31,330 bases of DNA from UBA5287 sp041672395 (GTDB lineage: Bacteria; Bacteroidota; Bacteroidia; Bacteroidales; Dysgonomonadaceae). A model generated the notes under the pieces. That model was not told the DNA's origin and ran no database searches. It was given only the letters and a program-made list of their open reading frames with translations. This document shows, in pieces, positions 16,059-23,679 of this stretch. A program made the position numbers and the translations under genes. The stretch's first letter is position 1. Each line of letters starts with the position of its first letter. The DNA is taken from contig JBAYZS010000023.1 of NCBI GenBank assembly GCA_041672395.1, positions 1 through 31,330 on the forward strand. The letters are read 5' to 3'.

Positions 16059-17492
16059 ATGAAGAAAATCTTGTTTCTTTTGCTCTTTATTTTGATTTAT
16101 ACTGTACATGTATCTCACCTACATTCACAAAACAGCATGCTTTATTTTTTGGACAATGTTCCCGCTAGAAATAAATTGAATCCAGCCTTTATTCCTGATT
16201 CCAAATGGCATCTTGATATGTTCTTTCTGCCTGATTTACATACTGAAGTCGGAAACAATGCTTTTTCTGTGAAAGATATAATCTTTAATAAAGATGGTCG
16301 TGCTGTTACTGCACTCCATACTTCTCAGGATATAGAACGTTTTTACCAACGCGTTCGAAATGTGAACTCTTTCAATACAAACCTAGATTTGAATCTTCTT
16401 TCGTTCGGTGTTTCCGGAAACAAAGATGACTATTTCACTTTTGATGCCTCTATCAGGGTTTTAGGAAGAGCTTTTCTACCACGCGATTTGTTTAAATTAG
16501 CATTATATGGAACACCAGAAGAAACGGGTGATAACATTTTCAACTTGACTAAAACAGGAGTTGAAACATCCGTTTATTCAGAAATTGGATTCGGTTATTC
16601 GCGCCGACTCAATGAAGCCTGGACTGTGGGAGGAAAATTTAAATATTTGATGGGATATGCCTCCATTCATTCCATCAACAGGAGAATGAATCTGAATATC
16701 AACCAAGAAGCATGGACCATGGATAGCGATGCTGAGATATTCGGATCCGTACCATTAGACTATCAGACAAAAGAAAACAAAAATATTGACTTTAGTTCTT
16801 TTTCACCATGGGCTACCGATGAGTACATGAAATTGCTCCGAAGTCCTGCAGGAGTCGGCATGGCTGTTGATCTGGGTACCACATGGCAACCATTTGACCC
16901 TTTGACAGTTTCGGCCTCGCTGACCGATCTGGGTTTTATACGTTGGAAGAAAAATCTAGTACAGGGAGGAATGAATGGTTCCTATGAATATACAGGTGTT
17001 GAGTATAACAAAGGCGATTCCATAAATTGGGAGAAAATTGGAAATGAATTAGAGAATGCATTTCAATTTGGATCATCGGCGGGTAATCCTTTTTCACAGC
17101 GATTAACTGCCAATATGCTTATTGGAGCAGAGTATTCAATACAGAATAATCACATCAGTTTTGGCGCACTGTCGCGTACAATGATGCTTTCATCTCACAT
17201 ATCCCAAGAAATAACATTTGCCGCAAATTTCAGACCAACCGACTGGTTCAATGCTCATTTAACCTACTCTTTCCTAAATGGTGGAGGAAACACTTTAGGG
17301 TTAGGAACAAAATTCCGTTACGGCCCCTTTCAAACATATATCATGACAGATTATTTCCCATTTCGGCAGGCAAAATTAATTACAGGAGATAATGGACAGA
17401 CAATAAATGTGCCTTATAGTTCAAGACGTATAAATATACAAATTGGCACTGTTCTGACTTTTGGGAAAAAGCAGGAACTCAATGTTGACTAA
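16059..17492 (+). CDS. DUF5723 family outer-membrane beta-barrel protein
   Basis: A 477-aa protein with a Sec signal (about residues 1-23, ending HLHSQ). The opening NSMLYFLDNVPARNKLNPAFIPDSKWHLDMFFLPDLHTEVGNN is characteristic of DUF5723 proteins in Bacteroidota. Many amphipathic strands follow, with repeated barrel-like turns (FGVSGNKDDYFTFDASIRVLGR, IGFGYSRRLNEAWTVGGKFKYL, LTYSFLNGGGNTLGLGTKFRY), consistent with a barrel related in style to FadL/PorV-like proteins. The terminal residues (TFGKKQELNVD) lack the usual last aromatic. It is paired with the preceding 570-aa lipoprotein. The function of the family is not established; a transport or assembly role is inference. Confidence 0.85.
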   Translation: MKKILFLLLFILIYTVHVSHLHSQNSMLYFLDNVPARNKLNPAFIPDSKWHLDMFFLPDLHTEVGNNAFSVKDIIFNKDGRAVTALHTSQDIERFYQRVRNVNSFNTNLDLNLLSFGVSGNKDDYFTFDASIRVLGRAFLPRDLFKLALYGTPEETGDNIFNLTKTGVETSVYSEIGFGYSRRLNEAWTVGGKFKYLMGYASIHSINRRMNLNINQEAWTMDSDAEIFGSVPLDYQTKENKNIDFSSFSPWATDEYMKLLRSPAGVGMAVDLGTTWQPFDPLTVSASLTDLGFIRWKKNLVQGGMNGSYEYTGVEYNKGDSINWEKIGNELENAFQFGSSAGNPFSQRLTANMLIGAEYSIQNNHISFGALSRTMMLSSHISQEITFAANFRPTDWFNAHLTYSFLNGGGNTLGLGTKFRYGPFQTYIMTDYFPFRQAKLITGDNGQTINVPYSSRRINIQIGTVLTFGKKQELNVD

Positions 17493-17706
17493 CACTAATA
17501 CCTCATTTAACAGGCACTATTTTCCAAATTAATATTAATTATAAGGAGAATTTGACGAGAAGATATTTTTTGGAATTTATATATAAATGGAGGGGGTTAT
17601 TTTCCATGAGTATTAAACAATTAATATTTTTGTAACATTTTTTGCAAAAAAAATTATAATTTTGTGCATAAATGACAATATCATTGCTTAATTCAAAAAA
17701 TACAAT
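17493..17706 (+). other. Intergenic region preceding the ETF genes
   Basis: This 214-bp spacer separates the DUF5723 gene from the ETF operon. No GC-rich hairpin with a T-run was found after 17492. The downstream half is very AT-rich and carries the promoter candidate at 17657-17664. Confidence 0.5.
17657..17664 (+). promoter_or_regulatory. Candidate promoter (-7 box) of the ETF operon
   Basis: TAATTTTG matches TAnnTTTG exactly, 42 nt before the ETF-QO start codon. TTTG elements lie at 17641-17644 and 17629-17632, giving spacings of 12 and 24 nt rather than the usual 19-21, so the -33 assignment is uncertain. Confidence 0.5.
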
Positions 17707-19365
17707 ATGATAAATTCTGACACCGTTTACACTGATTTGTTGATTATTGGAGGTGGTCCATCGGGACTAGCTAATGCAATTCACGTTGCCGATTTGCTTA
17801 AACAAAGCGGTCAATCAAAACGTATTATGCTTATAGACAAAGGAGCTTCTATTGGAAGTCACATCTTGTCGGGTGCTGTAATCAAGCCGGATATCTTTAA
17901 AGATTTACTTCCGGATACAGACTTAAATGAAATTCCTTTTAACTCAAGAGTGAGTCAGGATTCCATGATGATGCTTACAGAAAAAGGAAGTATAAAAGTA
18001 CCTTTTCACCCACCATACATGAGTAATGAAGGTAATTACACCGCCTCTTTGGGACAGATTTGTCGCTATTTGGCCAATATAGCCGAAAAGAAAGGTGTAG
18101 AAATTTATCCAGGATTCGCAGTAAGCGAGATTTTGTATGACAACGATAAAGTGATTGGCGTTAAAACCATTGACACAGGAGTTGATCATAACGGAGTTCC
18201 TCAGGAAAATTTTCAATCTGGCACCCGTGTTGAAGCCAAACTAATCATTTTAGCTGAAGGGACAAGGGGCAGCTTAACTAAAAAACTAATTAAAAAATAC
18301 AATTTAGATAAGGATAGCAATCCTCAAGTTTATTCTCTGGGGTGTAAGGAACTGTGGAGTGTTCCCGAAGGAAATATAAAACCCGGTGAAGTGTACCACA
18401 CTATGGGTTATCCTTTGAATACAAATGAGTTTGGCGGTGGATTCATTTATGGATTAAATGATAATAAAGTAGCTGTAGGATTAGTTGTAGGATTAGACTA
18501 CCCCGATCCAACCTTTGACACACATAACGCTATGCAAGTGTGGAAAACCCATCCCTTTGTATCAAAGATATTAAAAGGTGGAAAATTGGTTGAATATGGC
18601 GCAAAGACACTTCCTGAAGGAGGATGGTACTCCTTGCCGAAACTTTACGTAGATAATGTAATGATTGTGGGCGACAGTGCAGGTTTCCTTACAATGCCTG
18701 CATTAAAAGGTGTTCATCTTGCTATAGCTTCCGGTATGGCAGCTGCTAAAACGGTGTTAACAGCTTTTGAAAAAAATGATTTTTCGGAAATTACATTGAA
18801 AGATTTTGAAAAAAATATTCAGGAAAGCATTATTTACAAAGAATTGTACCCAGTTCGAAATTTCCGTCAAGGTTTTGCCAAAGGGCTGATTAATGGAGTT
18901 CTCAATTTTGGCAGTTTACTTATCACCGGTGGTTCAGGATTTGTTGGCAGACAACATACTCATTACGACAAAGACACCACTAAAACCATAGCTGAATTCA
19001 AAGGAAAATCTTTTAAAGAACGATTTAAAGGAAAATTAGAACCAGACAAAGTATTGACATTTGACAAAGCAACCGATGTTTTTTATTCCGGTGTACAGCA
19101 TGATGAAGAGCAAGTTCCACATGTGTGTGTGAATAATCCTGAAAGTTTCAAGAAAATTAATATCGCTCAATATGGTGCACCATGTCAGTTCTTTTGTTCA
19201 TCGGAAGTCTATGAACTTCATACGGATAAAAATGGGAATCAGGAACTGCGAATCCATGCGGAAAATTGCATGCACTGTAAAACATGTGATATAAAAACGC
19301 CAGGTGATGGCATTACTTGGTCGGTTCCAAACGGTGGAAATGGTCCAGATTGGCAAAATATGTAA
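17707..19365 (+). CDS. Electron transfer flavoprotein:quinone oxidoreductase (ETF-QO)
   Basis: A 552-aa membrane-associated FAD/4Fe-4S enzyme that takes electrons from reduced ETF and passes them to quinone (menaquinone is likely in this group). The FAD Rossmann motif IIGGGPSG is at about 13-20. SIGSHILSGAVIKP and the second FAD motif VMIVGDSAGFLTMPALKGVHLA are typical. The C-terminal ferredoxin-like domain has the four cluster cysteines C497 (FCSSEVYEL) and C521, C524, C527 (NCMHCKTCD). It ends in the expected WSVPNGGNGPDW. Length and cluster match full-length ETF-QO of mitochondrial/bacterial type. The next gene encodes the electron donor, ETF, 23 nt downstream, which is strong operon evidence. 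Confidence 0.96.
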   Translation: MINSDTVYTDLLIIGGGPSGLANAIHVADLLKQSGQSKRIMLIDKGASIGSHILSGAVIKPDIFKDLLPDTDLNEIPFNSRVSQDSMMMLTEKGSIKVPFHPPYMSNEGNYTASLGQICRYLANIAEKKGVEIYPGFAVSEILYDNDKVIGVKTIDTGVDHNGVPQENFQSGTRVEAKLIILAEGTRGSLTKKLIKKYNLDKDSNPQVYSLGCKELWSVPEGNIKPGEVYHTMGYPLNTNEFGGGFIYGLNDNKVAVGLVVGLDYPDPTFDTHNAMQVWKTHPFVSKILKGGKLVEYGAKTLPEGGWYSLPKLYVDNVMIVGDSAGFLTMPALKGVHLAIASGMAAAKTVLTAFEKNDFSEITLKDFEKNIQESIIYKELYPVRNFRQGFAKGLINGVLNFGSLLITGGSGFVGRQHTHYDKDTTKTIAEFKGKSFKERFKGKLEPDKVLTFDKATDVFYSGVQHDEEQVPHVCVNNPESFKKINIAQYGAPCQFFCSSEVYELHTDKNGNQELRIHAENCMHCKTCDIKTPGDGITWSVPNGGNGPDWQNM

Positions 19366-19388
19366 TTTTTTTAAATCATTTTTTTACT

Positions 19389-21317
19389 ATGTCTTTAACA
19401 ATAATATCTTTAATAAAACAAGTTCCTCTGCCATCTGAAATGAGAATGGGTGCAGATGGATTAATGGATCGAACTAAAGCAAAATCTATTATAAATATTG
19501 ATTGTCAGTTCGGACTAGAAGCCGGATTACAAATGAAAAAGCAGTACCCGGATGCTAAAATGATAGTTTGTTCTATGGGGCCAAATTCGTTTGAGCCATC
19601 TTTAAAAAAGGCTATCTCAATGGGTTATGATGAAGCCTACCTCCTATCCGACCGTCGTTTAGGCGGTAGCGATACTTTTGCTACAGGTTTGGCAATTTCA
19701 ACCATGCTGAAACATCTTGGTTATAATAAAGACAGCAAAGAACCCTTTATCATCTTTGCAGGGCGACAAACAAGTGATGGAGACACAGCGCATGTTCCAT
19801 CACAAGTTGCTGAAAGCATGGGAATTCCCCAAGCCACTTTTGTAGAAAGTGTAAAACCTGATGGTAACGGAAACGTCATTGCTAAACGAATTATTGAGGG
19901 AGGTTATCAAATGTTGAAACTTCCAATGCCATGTACTATTTCGCTTACACCTACGGGTGTTCCGCCTCGTAAACCATCGTTAAGTGGTGCTATTAAAGCG
20001 CGAAACACAAAAATTCATGTCCTTAATATTGACGATATAGGTCTTGGGACAGAAAAAATTGGTATTAACGGCTCACCTACAATTGTAGCTGCAGTCACCA
20101 ACCTGATAAGTGAACGACCTCCTGTAACAATGGCAGAAGGACATAACGACAAGCAAAAAGTAGAAAGCTTTATTACTAATTTTAATCAGGGTGGAAATGT
20201 ATTGAAGAAAAAGGATAAAACTGAAAAGAAAGAGGTTGAAAGACCTGATTTCCCAGTAAAAGACATTCGTGGCGATGCAAGGGGAATTCTGACCTGGGCA
20301 GAGATCACGAATGGAAAAATAGCCCGTCCATCACTGGAATTACTCACTCCAGCCCGGAAATTAGCTGATGAACTTGGTAATGACACGAAAATAACCACAG
20401 TTTTAATCGGGAAGAATGTGTCAGAATTGTCTCAGACATTATTTGAATATGGTTCTGACGAAGTTATATTAGTAGAAAATGATAAGTTGGAAGAATATTT
20501 GGTAATGCCATTTTCAGATATCATCAAGCAAATAATAGAGGAACGCAAACCCGAGATCGCACTTTTTGCAGCAACGACTGCTGGTCGTGAATTGGCTCCA
20601 CGAATTGGGATGAAGACAGGAAGTGGAGTTACGGCTGATTGTACAGGTCTTGAAATTGGTGAATATATCAATAAAAAAGAAAAAGTTATTATTGCTCCGA
20701 TTTTGCATTCACGCCGACCTACTTACGGAGAGAGCAAGCTTGCTACTATTTTAGGTTTTATATTTCCACAAATTTCTACTGCTCGTGCCGGCACATTTGA
20801 AGTTCCTGAGCGCCAACAAGGAAGAACTGGAGTATTATCCACTTTCACCCCTGTCTTATTTGATGAAGATTTCAAAGTTGAAATAGAAAAAACCGTACGT
20901 GGAGAAGGCGGCTTACAAAATCTGTTTGATGCGGAAATTATTGTTTCCGGTGGTCGTGGTACTACAGGAGATAATCTTGAATTAATCAAACAACTTGCAG
21001 GCGCACTTAAATCGCAGGGAGTAAAGGCAGAATGGGCTGCAAGTCGTGTAGTAGTAGATGAAGGTGTTGCTGAGTACGCGCGGCAGATTGGGCAAACCGG
21101 CAAAACTGTGCGACCAAAAGTATATATAGCTGTAGGCATTTCCGGAGCAATTCAACACATTTCGGGGATGAAAGAATCAGTTAAAGTAGTTGCAATAGAC
21201 CATAATCCCAAGGCTTCAATTTTCCATAATGCTGATTTCGGTATTGTTGGAGAATATCAAGATATTATTCCTGAACTAATTGAAAAAGTAAAACAAGGAT
21301 TTACGTTTGGTACATAA
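19389..21317 (+). CDS. Fused electron transfer flavoprotein, beta-alpha (EtfB-EtfA) single chain
   Basis: A 642-aa protein joining both ETF subunits. Residues 1 to about 265 are EtfB: IISLIKQVPLP start, AMP-site motif GRQTSDGDT (125-133) and recognition-loop motif EGGYQMLKLPMPCTISLTP. A Lys/Glu-rich linker (about 270-295, LKKKDKTEKKEVERPDF) leads into EtfA: RGILTWAEI opening, GSGVTADCTGLE, SGGRGTTGDN, QIGQTGKTV, and the FAD loop GISGAIQH (583-590), ending with IFHNADFGIVGEY. The start at ATG 19389 is preferred to an upstream in-frame ATG at 19317, because it begins the first EtfB strand and avoids overlap with ETF-QO. It is normally two genes; here one continuous frame, with all key motifs intact, so not a frameshift product. 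Confidence 0.95.
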   Translation: MSLTIISLIKQVPLPSEMRMGADGLMDRTKAKSIINIDCQFGLEAGLQMKKQYPDAKMIVCSMGPNSFEPSLKKAISMGYDEAYLLSDRRLGGSDTFATGLAISTMLKHLGYNKDSKEPFIIFAGRQTSDGDTAHVPSQVAESMGIPQATFVESVKPDGNGNVIAKRIIEGGYQMLKLPMPCTISLTPTGVPPRKPSLSGAIKARNTKIHVLNIDDIGLGTEKIGINGSPTIVAAVTNLISERPPVTMAEGHNDKQKVESFITNFNQGGNVLKKKDKTEKKEVERPDFPVKDIRGDARGILTWAEITNGKIARPSLELLTPARKLADELGNDTKITTVLIGKNVSELSQTLFEYGSDEVILVENDKLEEYLVMPFSDIIKQIIEERKPEIALFAATTAGRELAPRIGMKTGSGVTADCTGLEIGEYINKKEKVIIAPILHSRRPTYGESKLATILGFIFPQISTARAGTFEVPERQQGRTGVLSTFTPVLFDEDFKVEIEKTVRGEGGLQNLFDAEIIVSGGRGTTGDNLELIKQLAGALKSQGVKAEWAASRVVVDEGVAEYARQIGQTGKTVRPKVYIAVGISGAIQHISGMKESVKVVAIDHNPKASIFHNADFGIVGEYQDIIPELIEKVKQGFTFGT

Positions 21318-21340
21318 CCAGTAAAGAGCTGATATTAAAT

Positions 21341-22813
21341 ATGATACGACTTAGAATGTTTTCGGTTTTTATGCTTATTGCAGGAAATGCTATATCCATG
21401 CAGCCCCCTCCTGACAGAACAGCGGAAATTGACAGCCTTCTAAGTCATTCTTTTGAATATCAAAATGAAATAAATCTCATTACTGGCTTGGAATATGCTA
21501 TAGATGCAGCATTACTCAGTGAAGAAACCAATTATTCAAAGGGAAAAGCAAAAAGTTTTTTTTATATAGGGCAAATTTTATGGAGTTTAGGCGATTATAA
21601 TAAGACGTTGAAATATTTAAAACTTGCGGAACAAGAAAAATATATAGCCTACGATCCACAATTACATTCAGAAATTCACCGTGTAAAAGGCAGAGTGTTT
21701 GGATCGCTGGATTTGTATAAAGCATCAATCCTGGAGTTTAAAAAAGGTGAACAATTAATCAAATTGATCAAAGCTGAAGAGAAAAGAAATTACCTACAAA
21801 GCCTGGCTAATGAGAATCTCGCTTATGTTTATAGTTTGCAGAATAAATCCGATTCAGCATTATATTATCTGAACAAAAATCGAAAGTTATTAGAAAGCAT
21901 GGATGAAGATTTTATCTATCGAAATAAAATCAATTTATATGGTTTGTTAGGTAAAGAATATTCAGCTCTTGAACAGTATGATTCTACCGCCTATTATTTA
22001 AAAGAAGCTTTTTTTCTTTGTAAGAAATATGATTTCCCTTACACCTCATGGATATGTCTTCAGTGGGGGCATATGGAAGAAAAGAAAGGAGACATCGACA
22101 ATGCTCTGAATTATTATTACAAAGGTTTAGACAATCTTAAAAACACAGGACTAAAAAATGAACTACTCGACACATACAAATCTATTGCGAATATATATTC
22201 ACAAAAGGGAAAGTCCGATTCTGTCATTTTTTATCAAGAGAAAATCAATACTATAGAATTAGAACTTGCTGAAGTTAACAACAATGTGTTAGACAACGCA
22301 CTTGACATTCTCTATGAAGAAGAGCAAAAAAAGAACACTGAAAGAATACACAACATTCATTTTAAAATCGGAATATTTTCGGGCATTGCACTCTTTTTAA
22401 TTTTTTTATGGTGGATTATTTGGATAAAACATCAGAAAAGACTGATTGAAAAAAAAGAAAATAAAGTCGCAGAGCTAGAGGAAAAAATCAACGACAATTT
22501 AGCAGAGAAAGTAATTGAGTTAGCCAAAAGAAACGACAACACGCTTCTTGACTTATTCAATAAGGTTTATCCCAATATTTACCCTAATCTCAAAAAAAGA
22601 TGTCCTAACTTAATCCTATCGGAGCTACAGTTTTGTGTACTGATCTATCTGAATTTTTCATCGAAGGAAATTGCTCAAATACTGTCTATTGAACATCGAT
22701 CTGTGCAAACAAGAAAAAGTAGAATGAGAAAAAAACTTAATCTTGATTCCGAAACAGATTTATTTCTTTTTATGAAATCAATGGATAAAGATAATCTAAA
22801 CTTAACAAATTAA
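21341..22813 (+). CDS. TPR / transmembrane / helix-turn-helix one-component regulator
   Basis: A 490-aa protein with an N-terminal signal sequence (about 1-20) and helical TPR repeats over about 45-300 (KAKSFFYIGQILWSLGDYNKTLKYL, YYLKEAFFLCKKYD, ALNYYYKGLDNLKNTG). One transmembrane helix follows at about 340-361 (GIFSGIALFLIFLWWIIWI), then a coiled coil at about 365-395, and a C-terminal LuxR/GerE-like DNA-binding domain (about 421-485; SSKEIAQILSIEHRSVQTRKSRMRKKL). This topology puts the TPRs in the periplasm and the DNA-binding part in the cytoplasm, as in a Bacteroidota family of membrane-tethered regulators. It starts 23 nt after the ETF gene and is followed, after 275 bp with a promoter candidate, by the fimbrial operon, which is its most likely target by position. 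Confidence 0.9.
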   Translation: MIRLRMFSVFMLIAGNAISMQPPPDRTAEIDSLLSHSFEYQNEINLITGLEYAIDAALLSEETNYSKGKAKSFFYIGQILWSLGDYNKTLKYLKLAEQEKYIAYDPQLHSEIHRVKGRVFGSLDLYKASILEFKKGEQLIKLIKAEEKRNYLQSLANENLAYVYSLQNKSDSALYYLNKNRKLLESMDEDFIYRNKINLYGLLGKEYSALEQYDSTAYYLKEAFFLCKKYDFPYTSWICLQWGHMEEKKGDIDNALNYYYKGLDNLKNTGLKNELLDTYKSIANIYSQKGKSDSVIFYQEKINTIELELAEVNNNVLDNALDILYEEEQKKNTERIHNIHFKIGIFSGIALFLIFLWWIIWIKHQKRLIEKKENKVAELEEKINDNLAEKVIELAKRNDNTLLDLFNKVYPNIYPNLKKRCPNLILSELQFCVLIYLNFSSKEIAQILSIEHRSVQTRKSRMRKKLNLDSETDLFLFMKSMDKDNLNLTN

Positions 22814-22987
22814 TCTTTTATGATGTAATTATTAGCACTCAATCAATAAAGATTATTGTAAATTATAACCCCATAATCATACCTACACCACTCAATTTCA
22901 AATTCAATAATATATTGATAATATGGACATTAAAACAATGTAGTACTGATGTAGTATCTAATTTGCGACTATTAACTCTGTCTTTTT

Positions 22988-23018
22988 TTTGATATATTTT
23001 TTATTTAAACGACTTTTG
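22988..23018 (+). promoter_or_regulatory. Candidate promoter of the fimbrial operon
   Basis: TTTG at 22988-22991 and GACTTTTG at 23011-23018 are separated by 19 nt. This fits the Bacteroides pattern TTTG-N19-21-TAnnTTTG with one mismatch (G for the first T). A transcript would start near 23025, giving a leader of about 64 nt before the DUF3575 gene. No flanking inverted repeats that would suggest an invertible promoter were seen. Confidence 0.5.
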
Positions 23019-23088
23019 TGCCCGAAATATTGATTCCTTCAAAATGACATTTTATTCGTTGTTGAAGATTCATCTATATTAACAAAAT

Positions 23089-23670
23089 ATGTTTAGAATA
23101 AAAAGGATTTTATTAGTGTCGCTTTTTCTTTCAGTTATATCTCTTAATGTTCTATTAGGACAAAAAATTGCTGTGAAGAATAACCTTTTTTACGACGCGA
23201 CGGCAACTCCCAATCTGGCTTTAGAAATTGCCTTGGGCAAGAAAACAACATTAGAAATGGGTGCTGGATATAATCCATTCACTTTTTCTGACAATAAGAA
23301 AGTAAAACATTGGCTAGTTCAACCTGAATTACGTTTGTGGACTTGTGAAGTCTTTAACGGGCATTTCATCGGAATACATGGGCATGCTGCACAGTACAAT
23401 GTTGGTGGATTGGATTTACCGGTGGGCCGACTTGAGGCAATTAAGGATAATCGATATCAGGGATACCTTTATGGAGGTGGCATCAGTTATGGTTATCAGT
23501 GGCTGCTGAGTCCACGTTGGAATTTTGAATTTAACCTGGGTGGCGGATATGCTCGTATTCATTACGAGAAATTCCCGTGTACTACTTGCGGTACCATACT
23601 CGATGAAGGAGATTATGACTATTGGGGTGTTACGAAAGCGGCGATATCACTCATTTACATTATTAAATAA
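23089..23670 (+). CDS. DUF3575 domain protein, fimbria-associated outer-membrane protein
   Basis: A 193-aa exported protein (signal about 1-24, ending VLLGQ). The body KIAVKNNLFYDATATPNLALEIALGKKTTLEMGAGYNPF is diagnostic for DUF3575. Strands such as GYLYGGGISYGYQWLLSPRWNFEFNLGGGYARI give an eight-strand-like barrel pattern ending ISLIYIIK. It has a cysteine pair (PCTTCG). DUF3575 genes commonly open type V fimbrial loci in Bacteroidales, just before a DUF3868 gene, as here (9-nt gap). The exact role is not known; outer-membrane support of pilus assembly is inferred from context. Confidence 0.92.
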   Translation: MFRIKRILLVSLFLSVISLNVLLGQKIAVKNNLFYDATATPNLALEIALGKKTTLEMGAGYNPFTFSDNKKVKHWLVQPELRLWTCEVFNGHFIGIHGHAAQYNVGGLDLPVGRLEAIKDNRYQGYLYGGGISYGYQWLLSPRWNFEFNLGGGYARIHYEKFPCTTCGTILDEGDYDYWGVTKAAISLIYIIK

Positions 23671-23679
23671 GAAGTTGAG

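Noticed and set aside
19317..19388. Upstream in-frame ATG extending the ETF fusion by 24 residues
   Set aside because: It would overlap the last 49 nt of ETF-QO and adds a basic, non-family leader; ATG 19389 starts the first EtfB strand.
20723..21139. 138-codon minus-strand frame inside the ETF fusion gene
   Set aside because: Complete overlap with conserved EtfA motifs; composition typical of an antisense shadow.
22814..23088. Possible invertible (phase-variable) promoter upstream of the fimbrial operon
   Set aside because: No pair of inverted repeats of useful length flanks the promoter candidate, and no invertase gene is in the window.
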